Positions 17,321 to 26,775 are shown, counted from the first letter of the stretch. The stretch: DNA of 64,000 nucleotides from Streptomyces endocoffeicus (GCF_016741935.1 NZ_JAERRG010000040.1:1-64000), one strand, 5' to 3'. Notes: generated by a model not told the origin, from the letters alone. Made by a program: numbers and translations.

Positions 17321-19381
17321 TCAGCGCCCCCGCGTACCGTCGTCGGCCGACGGCCCGATGTCCCCGGCCGGGACCAGGGTGAGGAACCGCTGCTCCCACA
17401 GGGCGAACACCTCGGTGGCCAGTGTCTCCGACAGCCCGCCCGCGACGGTCTTGGCCAGGTCCCCGAGCGTGCTGGTGCCGTCCACCGCGCCGAGCAGTTC
17501 GTACAGCTCGGGCGACACCTTCGCGGTCGGGCCGCCGTCGTAGTCGAGGGAGATCTCGTGGGTCTTCGCTCCCGCCGAGGCGTCCGGACCGGCGGTCCCG
17601 CGCTCGGCCAGCCGGGTCACCGGGCGGAACCGCGGCACCAGGGCGCCCAGGTCGGGCGAGGGTTTGGCGCGCACCAGGCAGTCCTCCACCACCAGGGCGT
17701 CCAGGTCGGTGGTGAGGAAGCTGGTCACCACGTCGTCGAGGGTCTGCACGATGGGTTCGGCGTTGTTGTTGAAGGAGGTGTTCAGGAGCACCGGGGTGCC
17801 GGTGAGTTCGCCGAACCGCCGCACCAGGCGGTGGAACCGCTCGCCCGACTCGGCCGATACGACCTGCACCCGGGCGGTGCCGTCCACGTGGGTGACCGCG
17901 CCGAGTTCCGTACGGCGCTCCGGCAGCACCGGCACCACGAAGGACATGAACTCGTGGTGGCCCTCCGCGCCGGAGAGGTCGAAGTAGTCGGGGGCGGCTT
18001 CGGCGGTGACGACGGGGGCGAACGGGCGGAAGCCCTCGCGCTTCTTGACCATCGCGTTGATGCGGGTGCGGTTCTCCTCGGGGCGCGCGTCCGCGACGAT
18101 GCTGCGGTGGCCCAGGGCGCGGGGGCCGAACTCGGACCGGCCGTGTGCCCAGCCGAGCACCTCTCCCCCGGCGAGGAGTCCGGCCGCGGTTTCCACGGCG
18201 TCGTCGGGGACTTCCACATCGATCAGGGGCGCCCAGTCGGCCAGCCGGGCCCTGATCCGCGCCCGGTCGCCCAGCGCCGGGCCGAGGCTCGCGCTGAGCA
18301 GCCGCTTCCCCGGCCGCTGGAGGGTACCGAGGCTCGCCGCCGCGGCGTAGGCGGCGCCCTCGCCCGCGCCCGCGTCATGCGAGGCGGGGTGCACGAACAC
18401 CTCGTCGAACAGCCCGGATTTGAGGATCAGGCCGTTGAGGCTGGAGTTGTGGGCGACGCCGCCGCCGAAGCACAGGCGCGGCAGGCCACTGGTCTTGGCC
18501 CAGTGCTGGAGGATGTGCAGCACGATCTTCTCGACCGTCTCCTGGAGCGCGGCGGCGAAGTCGCGGTGTGCCTGGGTGAACGGCTCGCCCTTGCGGCGCG
18601 GCCGGAAGCCCTCGGCGTAGAACAGCGGGCTGACCAGGTTCGGCACCATGATGTTGCCGTGCAGCTCGTACTCGCCGTTGTCGCGGAGGGTGTAGAGCTT
18701 GGCGAAGGTGTCGCGGTAGGTCTCGGGGTCGCCCCAGGGGGCCAGGCCCATCACCTTGTACTCGTCGCCGAAGCCGTAGCCGAGGAGGTAGGTGGCGTTC
18801 AGGTAGAGCCCGCCCAGCGACTTGGGCACGGGGTAGTCGGCCAGCTTCTCCAGATGGGTGCCCTCGGCGCGGTAGACGGTGCCGGAGTGCAGTTCGCCGC
18901 GGCCGTCCAGCACCAGAACGAGGGCCGAGTCCATGCCGGAGTGCAGATACGAGGAGTACGCGTGTGCCTCGTGGTGCGGTACGTACACCAGCTTCTCGTC
19001 CGGCAGGTCCCAGTCCAGGCCCTCCTTCAGCCGCTCCCGGATCAGCTCCCGGGAGTAGCGCAGCGGCACCCGCGGATATTCGGTGTAGAGGTGGTTGAGG
19101 ACGGTGTCGATGTGGTTCTCGGGAAAGTAGTAGCCCACCGCGTCGACGTCCTCGGGCCGCGCACCGGCCAGGGCCAGGCATTCACGGACCGCGTTGAGGG
19201 GAAACTTCGTCGTCTTTTTGATCCGGTTGAGCCGCTCCTCCTCCACCGCGGCCACGAGTTCGCCGTCGCGGATCAAAGAAGCCGCCGAGTCGTGGAAAAA
19301 CACCTCGCCCAGCTGCGGCACCACATCGGTGTCCGCGGCGGAGAAGTTGCCGTTGAGCCCGAGCACAAGCACAGTGATCAC
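17321..19381 (-). CDS. gdmN: O-carbamoyltransferase (NodU/CmcH/TobZ family)
   Basis: A 686-residue enzyme that transfers a carbamoyl group from carbamoyl phosphate through carbamoyl-adenylate to the C7 hydroxyl of the ansamycin. The N-terminal part is Kae1-like, beginning VLGLNGNFSAAD, with the metal site HHEAHA (in VYVPHHEAHAYSSY). The C-terminal YrdC-like part contains SEFGPRALGHRSI and TSFNNNAEPI, both typical of this family. Start choice is weak: GTG codons at 19381, 19372 and 19366 all precede the conserved segment and none has a clear Shine-Dalgarno. It lies 50 nt after gdmH in the same operon, so tailoring and extender supply are co-expressed. Confidence 0.95.
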   Translation of the reverse strand: MITVLVLGLNGNFSAADTDVVPQLGEVFFHDSAASLIRDGELVAAVEEERLNRIKKTTKFPLNAVRECLALAGARPEDVDAVGYYFPENHIDTVLNHLYTEYPRVPLRYSRELIRERLKEGLDWDLPDEKLVYVPHHEAHAYSSYLHSGMDSALVLVLDGRGELHSGTVYRAEGTHLEKLADYPVPKSLGGLYLNATYLLGYGFGDEYKVMGLAPWGDPETYRDTFAKLYTLRDNGEYELHGNIMVPNLVSPLFYAEGFRPRRKGEPFTQAHRDFAAALQETVEKIVLHILQHWAKTSGLPRLCFGGGVAHNSSLNGLILKSGLFDEVFVHPASHDAGAGEGAAYAAAASLGTLQRPGKRLLSASLGPALGDRARIRARLADWAPLIDVEVPDDAVETAAGLLAGGEVLGWAHGRSEFGPRALGHRSIVADARPEENRTRINAMVKKREGFRPFAPVVTAEAAPDYFDLSGAEGHHEFMSFVVPVLPERRTELGAVTHVDGTARVQVVSAESGERFHRLVRRFGELTGTPVLLNTSFNNNAEPIVQTLDDVVTSFLTTDLDALVVEDCLVRAKPSPDLGALVPRFRPVTRLAERGTAGPDASAGAKTHEISLDYDGGPTAKVSPELYELLGAVDGTSTLGDLAKTVAGGLSETLATEVFALWEQRFLTLVPAGDIGPSADDGTRGR

Positions 19382-19431
19382 CCAAACCAGTCAGAGGCGA
19401 ACGCGAGGATCCGGGGCGGAAGGGCGCCCGG

Positions 19432-20550
19432 TCAGCGGGGGTGCGGCAGCGCCGCGTCGGCGAGCTCAGGCGCCGTCAGCCGCAGCGTCGTCGGGGCCGG
19501 CTGGAACGCGGGGGTGAGGTGGAGGCGTTCGACCCCCTCCTCGCCGGGGACCGCGAGGGCGGCGGTGCACCCGCAGGTGGTGTCGGCGAACCCGGCGAAG
19601 CGGTAGGCGACCTCCATCATCCGGTTGCGGTCGGTGCGCCGGAAGTCGGCGGTCAGGTGCGCCCCGGCCCGCGCCGCCTGGTCGGCCAGCCAGTTCAGCA
19701 CGGTGGACCCGGCGCCGTAGGAGACCACGCGGCAGGAGGTGGCGAGCAGTTTCAGATGCCACACCTTCGGGTGCCGCTCCAGCAGCACGATGCCGACGGC
19801 CCCGTGCGGGCCGAACCGGTCGGCCATCGTGATGACCAGCACCTCATGGGCGGGGTCGGTGAGCAGTCCGCGCAGTACGGAGTCGGAGTAGTGCACCCCG
19901 GTGGCGTTCATCTGGCTGGTGCGCAGGGTCAGTTCCTCGACCCGGGACAGCTCCCGCTCGGTGGCGCGGGCGATGGCCATCCGGATGTCCAGGGTGCGCA
20001 GGAACTCCTCGTCGGGGCCGCTGTACCCGGCCCGCTCGGCGTCCCGGCGGAAACCCGACTGGTACATGGTCCGGCGCTGCCGCGAGTCCACGGTGACCAC
20101 GGCGGGGCTGAACTCGGGCAGCCCGGTGAGCCCGGCCACGTCCTCGGCCGGATAGCAGCGCACCTCCGGGAGCCGGTAGGCGACCTCGGCGCGTTCGGCG
20201 GGCTGGTCGTCCACGAAGGCCATGGCGCGGTGGGCGAAGTTCAGCCGTTCCGCGATGGCGCGCACCGCCTCCGACTTGGGCCCCCAGCCGATGTGCGGCA
20301 GGACGAAGTACTCGGCGAGGCCCAGCGCCTCCAGGCGCGCCCAGGCGTGGTCGTGGTCGTTCTTGCTGGCGACCGACTGGAGGATGCCACGTCCGTCGAG
20401 CGTGGTGATGACGTCGCGCACCCACTCGAAAGGCGGCACCTCGCCGTCCTCGAGCAGGGTGCCGCGCCACAGGGTGTTGTCCAGGTCCCAGACGAGACAT
20501 TTGACGGCCGTCGGCGGCTCGCTCCCGCTCACGGGCTTCCCCTCCGTCAT
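19432..20550 (-). CDS. gdmH: FkbH-like glyceryl-ACP loading enzyme (HAD superfamily)
   Basis: A 372-residue FkbH-type protein. It dephosphorylates and transfers the glyceryl unit of 1,3-bisphosphoglycerate to the ACP GdmJ, the first step to methoxymalonyl-ACP. The HAD nucleophile motif is DLDNTLW (Asp22, Asp24), and a GNAT-like C-terminal half follows (DRFGPHGAVGIVLLE). Its ATG at 20550 overlaps the gdmI stop (ATGA), which indicates translational coupling, and GGAGGAAGG lies just upstream. The longer open frame upstream of the ATG runs antiparallel through gdmI and is not coding. Confidence 0.94.
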   Translation of the reverse strand: MTEGKPVSGSEPPTAVKCLVWDLDNTLWRGTLLEDGEVPPFEWVRDVITTLDGRGILQSVASKNDHDHAWARLEALGLAEYFVLPHIGWGPKSEAVRAIAERLNFAHRAMAFVDDQPAERAEVAYRLPEVRCYPAEDVAGLTGLPEFSPAVVTVDSRQRRTMYQSGFRRDAERAGYSGPDEEFLRTLDIRMAIARATERELSRVEELTLRTSQMNATGVHYSDSVLRGLLTDPAHEVLVITMADRFGPHGAVGIVLLERHPKVWHLKLLATSCRVVSYGAGSTVLNWLADQAARAGAHLTADFRRTDRNRMMEVAYRFAGFADTTCGCTAALAVPGEEGVERLHLTPAFQPAPTTLRLTAPELADAALPHPR

Positions 20551-21680
20551 GCTTGCACCTTCCTCCGCGTGTGCCGGCCCGGCTTCCGGGTGTGCTGGGC
20601 CAGGATGAGCTGGCAGATCTCGCTGGTGCCCTCGATGACTTCCATCAGCTTCGCGTCGCGGTACGCCCGGGCCACCACATGGCCGTCGGAGGCCGCGACG
20701 GACGCCAGGAGCTGTACGGCGCGGGCCGCGCCCTCGGCCGCCTCGCGCGAGGCCACGTACTTCGCGTGCACCGCGTCCACCGCCATATCGGGCGAGCCGG
20801 TGTCCCAGGAGGCGCTGGCGTGTTCGCAGGCCCGGGTGGCGTGCCGCTCCGCGACATACAGCTCGGCCAGGTGCCGGGCGACCAACTGGTGCTCGGCGAG
20901 TACCCGGCCGGACTGCTCCCGGGTGGCGGTGTGCGCGGCGGCGGCGTCCAGGCACGCGCGCAGGATGCCGACACACCCCCACGCCACGGACATCCGCCCG
21001 TAGGTGAGCGCGGCGGTGGTCGCGAGGGGCAGCGGCAGCCCGGTGCCACCGAGTACGTGATCGGCGGGCACCCGGACCGCGTCCAGGGTGATGTCCGCGT
21101 GGCCCGCGGCACGGCAGCCCAGCGGGTTCGCCACCCGTGTGATGCGGACTCCGGGGGCCTGTGCGGGTACGACCACGGCCGTGGCGCCGCCCCGGTACGT
21201 GCCGAACACCACCAGCAGATCGGCGTAGTGGGCGGCGGTGATCCACACCTTCCGCCCGGTGACGACCACCTGTGCGCCGTCGTCGGCGATCTCGGTCTCC
21301 ATCGCCGACAGGTCGCTGCCCGCCCCGGGCTCGCTGAACGCGACCGCCGCGAGGTCGCCGGAGGTCAGCCGGGGCAGGAAGGTGTCCCACTGCTCCGCGC
21401 CGCCCAGCCTCCGTACGGTCCACGCCGCCATGCCCTGCGAGGTCATCACGCTGCGCAGGGAGCTGCACCGGGCGCCGACCCGCGCGGTGAGCTCCCCGTT
21501 TGTCCGGCTGTCCAGTCCGGTGCCGCCGTGCTCGGGGCCGACCTGTGCGCACAGCACTCCGGAGGCGCCGAGTTTGACCAGCAGGTCGCGGGGCAGCTCC
21601 CCGGCCAGGTCCCAGGCGTCGGCCCGGTCCCCGATCAACCCGCTGACCAGCTCCGCGTGGCTGGTGGCGGCGTCGGTCAC
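20547..21680 (-). CDS. gdmI: Acyl-CoA dehydrogenase-like enzyme of methoxymalonyl-ACP synthesis
   Basis: A 377-residue flavoprotein of the acyl-CoA dehydrogenase fold, FkbI type. It oxidises the C3 position of the glyceryl-derived acyl-ACP together with GdmK, giving hydroxymalonyl-ACP. It shows the family motifs AFSEPGAGSDLSAMET, VTGRKVWIT and, near the C-terminus, EVIEGTSEICQ with the probable catalytic Glu. The GTG start at 21680 overlaps the gdmJ stop (GTGA), and GAGG lies 7 nt upstream. It is the third gene of the gdmK-J-I-H-N operon. Confidence 0.93.
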   Translation of the reverse strand: MTDAATSHAELVSGLIGDRADAWDLAGELPRDLLVKLGASGVLCAQVGPEHGGTGLDSRTNGELTARVGARCSSLRSVMTSQGMAAWTVRRLGGAEQWDTFLPRLTSGDLAAVAFSEPGAGSDLSAMETEIADDGAQVVVTGRKVWITAAHYADLLVVFGTYRGGATAVVVPAQAPGVRITRVANPLGCRAAGHADITLDAVRVPADHVLGGTGLPLPLATTAALTYGRMSVAWGCVGILRACLDAAAAHTATREQSGRVLAEHQLVARHLAELYVAERHATRACEHASASWDTGSPDMAVDAVHAKYVASREAAEGAARAVQLLASVAASDGHVVARAYRDAKLMEVIEGTSEICQLILAQHTRKPGRHTRRKVQA

Positions 21681-21952
21681 GGCTGCGCCTCGCGCAGGCG
21701 CAGGACCATCGTGGTCATCGCGTTCACCGTGCGGAAGTTGTCCAGCGCCAGGTCGGGGCCGGTGATCACCACGTCGAAGGTCGACTCCAGGTGCACGACC
21801 AGTTCCATGGCGAACATCGAGGACACGGCACCGCTGCCGAACAGATCGGTGTCCGGGTCCCAGGTCTGCTTGGTGCGCTGTTCGAGGAACTGCTGCACCT
21901 CCCGCGCCACCGTCTCGGCGGTGTGGCTGTCCGGCTTCGATGAGATGGTCAC
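21677..21952 (-). CDS. gdmJ: Discrete acyl carrier protein for methoxymalonyl-ACP
   Basis: A 91-residue ACP, FkbJ type. The phosphopantetheine serine is expected in GSGAVSSMFAMEL, which replaces the usual DSL motif, as in other methoxymalonyl ACPs. It carries the glyceryl, hydroxymalonyl and methoxymalonyl intermediates and donates the finished extender to the methoxymalonyl-selective ATs, such as the one at the left edge of this window. The GTG start at 21952 overlaps the gdmK stop (GTGA); GGAAGGA is the ribosome site. Confidence 0.93.
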   Translation of the reverse strand: MTISSKPDSHTAETVAREVQQFLEQRTKQTWDPDTDLFGSGAVSSMFAMELVVHLESTFDVVITGPDLALDNFRTVNAMTTMVLRLREAQP

Positions 21953-22815
21953 GCCAGTTCCTTCCCGTATGCGTAGAACCCACGGCCCGACTTGCGGCCC
22001 AAGTGGCCGTCGCGGACCTTCTCCAGCAGCAATTCGCTCGGCGCGCACCGGGAGTCTCCGGTGCGCGTCTGCAGCACGCGCAGCGAGTCGGCGAGGTTGT
22101 CCAGGCCGATCAGGTCCGCGGTGCGCAGCGGCCCGGTGCGGTGGCCGAGGCACTCCCGCATGAGGTCGTCCACGGCCTCCACCGTCGCGGTGCCCTCCTG
22201 CACCACCCGGATCGCGTCGTTGATCATCGGGTGCAGCACCCGGCTGGTGACGAACCCCGGCCCGTCGCCGACGACGACCGGCTTGCGCTCCAGCGCCCGC
22301 AGCAGATCCGTCACGGCGGTCATCACCGCTTCCCCCGTGCGGGGGCCGCGGATCACCTCCACCGTGGGGATCAGATAGGGCGGGTTCATGAAGTGGGTGC
22401 CGACCAGCCGCGCCGGATCGGCGATGAAACCGGCCAGTTCGTCGATCGGGATGGAGGAGGTGTTCGAGATCAGCGGCACCTGGGCTCCGGTGAGCCCGGC
22501 GACCGCCTCGAGCACCTTGGCCTTGGTGGGGGTGTCCTCGGTGACGGCCTCCACCACGGCGGTGGCGTCCCGGCCGTCGGCCGGGGACGCGGTGACCGTC
22601 AGCTCGCCCCGCGGCCGGTCGGCCGGCAGGGCTCCCATCAGCTGGGCCATGCGGAGCCGTTCGGTGACCGCGGCCGGCGCCCGGCCGGCCCTGGCCTCGT
22701 CCACCTCGACGACCGTCACCGGGATTCCGTGGCCGACGGCGAGCGAGGTGATTCCCAGTCCCATCGTTCCTGCGCCCAGCACCATGAGCCGCGGCGCTTC
22801 CGCATGTCCGCTCAT
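21949..22815 (-). CDS. gdmK: 3-hydroxyacyl-CoA dehydrogenase-like enzyme of methoxymalonyl-ACP synthesis
   Basis: A 288-residue NAD(P)-dependent dehydrogenase, FkbK type. The Rossmann motif LGAGTMGLG (Gly15, Gly17, Gly20) is near the N-terminus. SNTSSIPI and the HFMNPPYLIPTVE segment are typical of 3-hydroxyacyl-CoA dehydrogenases. It oxidises the glyceryl-ACP hydroxyl before GdmI acts. It is the first gene of the leftward operon gdmK-J-I-H-N-orf. The ATG at 22815 has GGAGG 6 nt upstream. Confidence 0.94.
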   Translation of the reverse strand: MSGHAEAPRLMVLGAGTMGLGITSLAVGHGIPVTVVEVDEARAGRAPAAVTERLRMAQLMGALPADRPRGELTVTASPADGRDATAVVEAVTEDTPTKAKVLEAVAGLTGAQVPLISNTSSIPIDELAGFIADPARLVGTHFMNPPYLIPTVEVIRGPRTGEAVMTAVTDLLRALERKPVVVGDGPGFVTSRVLHPMINDAIRVVQEGTATVEAVDDLMRECLGHRTGPLRTADLIGLDNLADSLRVLQTRTGDSRCAPSELLLEKVRDGHLGRKSGRGFYAYGKELA

Positions 22816-23047
22816 TCATCGCCTCCGCAGCGCGTTGTGAACAACGTGCCGACCATGACACGCGCTTCCGCGTTCACGATATTGTCCGGGCGATCGCGCA
22901 AATCCCCTAAGGATCCCCCCTAGACCCCCCTCAGCCCGGAATATGAGTTCCGGTATTACGGCAGACGCCATTGCGCGGCGCGTCGGCGGATTCTTAGCAT
23001 CGGTCGCATTGACTTTCCCTTTCACCTTTGCGGGGTGCGGCAATCCG
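22816..23047. promoter_or_regulatory. Divergent control region gdmK / gdmG
   Basis: This ~230-bp region, of lower GC than the genes beside it, separates the leftward methoxymalonyl operon from gdmG and must hold both promoters. It contains CCCCTAA (22904-22910), CCCCTAG (22917-22923) and CCCCTCA (22927-22933), resembling motifs ahead of gdmRI and gdmP. No confident -10/-35 pair was assigned. An open frame from 22943 extends gdmG upstream but reads as a poor-codon segment containing a TTA. Confidence 0.6.
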
Positions 23048-23704
23048 ATGGCTCAGCAAGTCGATGTGACCGAAGAAATTCTCGGCTATGTACGGGAACT
23101 GTCCCTGCGCGATGACGAGATCCTGGCCGGGCTGCGAGCGGAGACCGCCGGTCTGCCGGCCGCGCAGGCCATGCAGGTGATGCCCGAGGAGGGCCAGCTC
23201 CTGGGGCTGCTGGTGCGGCTCGTGGGCGCCCGTTCGGTGCTGGAGATCGGCACCTTCACCGGATACAGCACACTGTGCATGGCGCGGGCGCTGCCCGCCG
23301 ATGGCACGCTGATCACCTGCGACATCACGCCGAAGTGGCCGGGGCTCGGCCGCCCGTTCTGGGAGCGCGCCGACGTGGCGGACCGCATCGATGTGCGCAT
23401 CGGTGACGCGAAGGACACACTGGCCGGACTGCGGCGGGAGGGCCGGGAGTTCGACCTGGTCTTCATCGACGCGGACAAGACCGGATACGCCCACTACTAC
23501 GAGGAGTCGCTGGCGCTGCTCCGGCGCGGCGGGCTCATCGTCCTGGACAACACCCTCTTCTTCGGCCGGGTGATCGACCCGGCCGCGCAGGACGCCGACA
23601 CCGCCGCCCTGCGCGAGGTGAACAAACTCCTCCGGGAGGACACGCGCGTCGAGATCAGCATGCTCACCGTGGGTGATGGCGTCACGCTCGCGGTCAAGCG
23701 CTGA
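23048..23704 (+). CDS. gdmG: SAM-dependent O-methyltransferase for methoxymalonyl-ACP
   Basis: A 218-residue class I O-methyltransferase of the catechol/caffeoyl-CoA OMT type, FkbG-like. It methylates the C2 hydroxyl of hydroxymalonyl-ACP. The SAM-binding motif is LEIGTFTGYST, the metal-binding region is FIDADKTGYAHYYEE, and VLDNTLFFGRV follows, all in family order. The internal ATG at 23048 is preferred because it gives the usual family length; the longer frame from 22943 adds an untypical hydrophobic leader. It is transcribed away from gdmK and ends at a terminator facing gdmRI. Confidence 0.92.
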   Translation: MAQQVDVTEEILGYVRELSLRDDEILAGLRAETAGLPAAQAMQVMPEEGQLLGLLVRLVGARSVLEIGTFTGYSTLCMARALPADGTLITCDITPKWPGLGRPFWERADVADRIDVRIGDAKDTLAGLRREGREFDLVFIDADKTGYAHYYEESLALLRRGGLIVLDNTLFFGRVIDPAAQDADTAALREVNKLLREDTRVEISMLTVGDGVTLAVKR

Positions 23705-23720
23705 CACCGCGCCCCCACGA

Positions 23721-23755
23721 CGGCCGGTCTCCGGGGTCCTCCCGGGGACCGGCCG
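23721..23755. terminator. Bidirectional terminator gdmG / gdmRI
   Basis: Arms of 15 nt (23721-23735 and 23741-23755) pair with one mismatch around a 5-nt loop, in the 58-bp gap between the convergent ends of gdmG and gdmRI. Confidence 0.85.
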
Positions 23756-23762
23756 CCCGCTG

Positions 23763-26552
23763 TCACGCCAACTCCATGCGGTCGGCGTAGAGTTCGGTGG
23801 GCAGTTGCTCCCGGTGCCTGATGTCCAGCTTGCGGAACACCCGGGTCAGATGCTGCTCCACGGTGCTGGCCGTCACGTACAGCTTCCCGGCGATCTCCCG
23901 GTTGGTGTAGCCCATGGCGGCCAGCGACGCGACACGCCGTTCGGAGTGCGTCAACCGCTCGATCCCGGTGTCCGACTTCGGCATCAGCGCCGAGGCCTGG
24001 GACGGGTCGTCCGCCGGCAGCCACTCCTCGTACAGCGACGCCGCGTCGCACATCTTCGCCACGTGCCAGGCCCGGCGCATGGTCCGGCGGGCCTGCTTCT
24101 TCTCGCCCAGCGCGTGGTACGCCTGGCTGAGGTCCCACAGCGTACGGGCCAGCTCGTACTTGTCCTCCTGCTCGGTGAACAGCCCCACCGCCTCGTTGAG
24201 CAACTGCGGCCGCCGCTTGGCCGAACTGGTGGCCGCCAGGAGGCGCAGCGACTGCCCGCGGGCCCTGGCCCCGTCCGTGTGCGGACGGCTGAGCTGCTGG
24301 TAGACCAGGATCCGGGCCTGGTCGTGGTTGCCCTGTGCGAGCCATGCCTCCGCCGCCCCGATCCGCCACGGCACCGGGTCGCAGCCGCTGCTCAGCCCCC
24401 AGTCGGTGAGCAGCTCGCCGCACAGCAGGAAGTCCGCGAGCGCCGCCTGGTGGCGGTTGGCCGCGAGGAAGTAGTGGCCGCGGGCGTACAGGTAGTGCAG
24501 CCCGTAGGAGCTCTTGAACATGGCGTTGGGCACGGTCTGCGCGACATGGAACCCCGCCTCCTCATACCGGCCCATCCGGGTGCACGCCAGGATGAGGGAG
24601 CCGAGCGGCAGCCCGATCGCCACGCCCCACGCACCGGGGGTGGCATGGGTGAGGGCGGCCCGCGCCCGCTCCGCGGCCTCGGCGAGGTCACCGCGGCGCA
24701 GCGCGATCTCCGACCTGGCCGCCGCCAGCACCGCCTGCCGCATGGGGACGTGCGGTCCCCCGCCGGTCTCCCCGAGCGCGCCCTCGCACCAGGCGGACGC
24801 CAGGTCGATCCGGCCGCCGTAGACCAGCGCGAGCAGGGCGAACAGCCCCGCCTGCTCCTGGCATGCCGGGTCGTGGCCGAGCTGCAGTTCGCGCAGTACC
24901 TCCTCGGCGCGCCGTACGGTGTCATGGGTCTGCCCGCCGGTGAGCACGTCCGCCAGCACGGTGCCGGCCCGGGGCCACACCGCCGCCCGCGTGGCCGCTG
25001 AGCCACCGTGGTGCGCCGGGGCGGTCCGCCGTTCGGCCAGCCAGGGGTAGGTGCAGGTGAGCGCCGCCTCGATGGCGTGCAGTTGGTCCGTGGCCGCGGG
25101 GTCTTCGCGCAGATGGGCGAGCAGCCCCTCCACATCGGCCAGACCGCCCTTCCACAGGAGTTGCATGAGGAGGGTGACGCTGTCGGGGAGGCCGAGCCGG
25201 CCGGCCCGGACGGCGCCGTAGAGCGGTGTGTGGTGCCGGGTGGCGGTGGAGGGGTTGATCTTCCATTCCGCCTCGGCGAGTTTGGCCCGCAGGGCGGCGC
25301 GCCGCTCTTCATGCGGACACTGCTCGAAGGACTGCTCCAGCAAGTCGACGGCGATGGACGGCTCTTCGCCCACCGCCACCTGCTCGGCCACCTCCAGCAG
25401 CACCTCCGCGGGCCACGAATCGGGGATCTGCCCGGCCCGCACCAGATGGCGGGCGATCGTGGTGGCGGGCCTGCCCTGGTCGTGCAGCAGCCGCGCGGCC
25501 CGCTGGTGCAGGGTCCTGCGCGCCCGCGCCGGCATGTCGTTGAGCACGCCGAGCCGCGCCGTCTCGTGCCGGAACGCGCCCTCGTCCATCAGCCCGGCCC
25601 CGGTCAGCGCCGCCAGCACCTGGCTGATGGGCTCGGGCTCATGTCCGGTCAGCCAGGCGAGGTCGGCAGCGGGTAAGGAGGCGCCCACCACGGCCAGCGC
25701 GCGCACCACGTCCAGGAAGATCGGCTCATTGCGGTGCAGACAGCTCAGGAAGGACTGGCCGTAGCCCGTCTGGCGGGGCTCGCCGTGCTCGCGGTAGTCG
25801 GACAGCAAGGTGTGCAGCAACAGCCGGTTGCCACCGGTGGCGGCGTAGACGTCGCCGGTGCGGTGGCCCGCGGTCTCCCCCAACTCGGCCACGACCACAT
25901 CGGCCACCTGACCGGGGGTGAGCGGGCCCAGGCCGATGCGGTGCAGGCTCTGGGAGCGCAGCAGTTCGTAGCGGAGCGGCAGGGACGGCGCGGGCAGGCT
26001 CAGGTCGTCGGTGAACACGGCCGCGATCCGTGCCGAGTCCAGGCGGCGCACCAGCTGGAGGAGGAAGTGCGCGGAGGCCGGGTCGCTGTGCCGCACATCG
26101 TCCACGGCGAGCAGCAGCGGCGTGTGCTCCGCATGGTCGATCAGCGCGGTGCACAGCCGATGGCACAGCCGGGCGACCTCGGCCTCGTCCGCCGGATCGC
26201 TGGTCCCGTGGAGGATGGCCGACAGCCCCGGCACCTCGGGCGGCCCGCCCGGTGACTTCCAGACCCCGCGGGCCAGTTGGGATACGACGCCGAACGGGAG
26301 GTCCCGCTCGCTGGGGGAACACGTCGCCGTGACGGCGAGCCGGCCGGCCTCCGAGGCTCGCTCGGCGAACGACCGGAGCAGGGTCGTCTTTCCGCAAGCC
26401 GGCGGTCCGTCCACGAGAAGGGCCTGCCCGGACCGCACCGGAGAGTCACCGAAGGGATGTCCGAGGTGCGCCGCGGCATTCCATATTCTGTCCGTCGGAC
26501 GGGAATTCCGCTCGGTATTCACCGGCATGGCATAGCTGTAGGGCATGTTCAT
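23763..26552 (-). CDS. gdmRI: LAL-family LuxR transcriptional activator (first of two)
   Basis: A 929-residue large ATP-binding LuxR regulator. The N-terminal AAA-type ATPase has a Walker A GPPACGKTT and a Walker B-like LLLAVDDV. A long helical TPR-like middle follows. The C-terminal LuxR helix-turn-helix is LTHSERRVASLAAMGYTNRE with STVEQHLTRVFRKL. Such proteins activate polyketide clusters, and this one lies between cluster genes. Leu293 is encoded by TTA, so translation should depend on the bldA tRNA. The ATG at 26552 follows a GGGGA site. Two paired CCCCTA motifs lie in its upstream region. Confidence 0.93.
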   Translation of the reverse strand: MNMPYSYAMPVNTERNSRPTDRIWNAAAHLGHPFGDSPVRSGQALLVDGPPACGKTTLLRSFAERASEAGRLAVTATCSPSERDLPFGVVSQLARGVWKSPGGPPEVPGLSAILHGTSDPADEAEVARLCHRLCTALIDHAEHTPLLLAVDDVRHSDPASAHFLLQLVRRLDSARIAAVFTDDLSLPAPSLPLRYELLRSQSLHRIGLGPLTPGQVADVVVAELGETAGHRTGDVYAATGGNRLLLHTLLSDYREHGEPRQTGYGQSFLSCLHRNEPIFLDVVRALAVVGASLPAADLAWLTGHEPEPISQVLAALTGAGLMDEGAFRHETARLGVLNDMPARARRTLHQRAARLLHDQGRPATTIARHLVRAGQIPDSWPAEVLLEVAEQVAVGEEPSIAVDLLEQSFEQCPHEERRAALRAKLAEAEWKINPSTATRHHTPLYGAVRAGRLGLPDSVTLLMQLLWKGGLADVEGLLAHLREDPAATDQLHAIEAALTCTYPWLAERRTAPAHHGGSAATRAAVWPRAGTVLADVLTGGQTHDTVRRAEEVLRELQLGHDPACQEQAGLFALLALVYGGRIDLASAWCEGALGETGGGPHVPMRQAVLAAARSEIALRRGDLAEAAERARAALTHATPGAWGVAIGLPLGSLILACTRMGRYEEAGFHVAQTVPNAMFKSSYGLHYLYARGHYFLAANRHQAALADFLLCGELLTDWGLSSGCDPVPWRIGAAEAWLAQGNHDQARILVYQQLSRPHTDGARARGQSLRLLAATSSAKRRPQLLNEAVGLFTEQEDKYELARTLWDLSQAYHALGEKKQARRTMRRAWHVAKMCDAASLYEEWLPADDPSQASALMPKSDTGIERLTHSERRVASLAAMGYTNREIAGKLYVTASTVEQHLTRVFRKLDIRHREQLPTELYADRMELA

Positions 26553-26653
26553 GGTCCCCGATCGAGGTCGACGAAATGCGGACTCGCGGCCCTTGGGTCA
26601 GACCAAACGTTGATCGGGAAACGATTCCATCAGCACGCCCGGACCAGCATCAA

Positions 26654-26679
26654 CCCCTACCGGAACCTCCGCCCCCTAA
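26654..26679. promoter_or_regulatory. CCCCTA motif pair A upstream of gdmRI
   Basis: CCCCTAC at 26654 and CCCCTAA at 26673, start-to-start distance 19 bp, about 100 bp upstream of gdmRI. Pair B (26750-26775) has the same order and spacing. Read on the gdmRI strand they are TTAGGGG followed by GTAGGGG. This is a candidate activator site; there is no direct proof. Confidence 0.5.
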
Positions 26680-26749
26680 CCGACCCCAACGCATCTCGAT
26701 TTACGCGACGCGCTGTTCTGATATCCAGGGCGCGCGCCGTACGGTCAAC

Positions 26750-26775
26750 CCCCTACCGGGACTGTGTGCCCCTAA
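26750..26775. promoter_or_regulatory. CCCCTA motif pair B upstream of gdmRI
   Basis: CCCCTAC at 26750 and CCCCTAA at 26769, again 19 bp apart. The surroundings (CAAC before, CCGG after the first half) also match pair A. It lies about 200 bp upstream of gdmRI and just past the gdmO stop at 26803. Confidence 0.5.

Noticed and set aside
17018..19606. An 862-codon plus-strand frame opposite gdmN
   Set aside because: It mirrors gdmN, has no domain and starts inside the 100-residue gene.
22943..23047. N-terminal extension of gdmG with a hydrophobic stretch and Cys, resembling a lipoprotein signal
   Set aside because: A methyltransferase acting on an ACP is cytoplasmic; the segment has lower GC and a TTA, and the internal ATG gives the normal family length.
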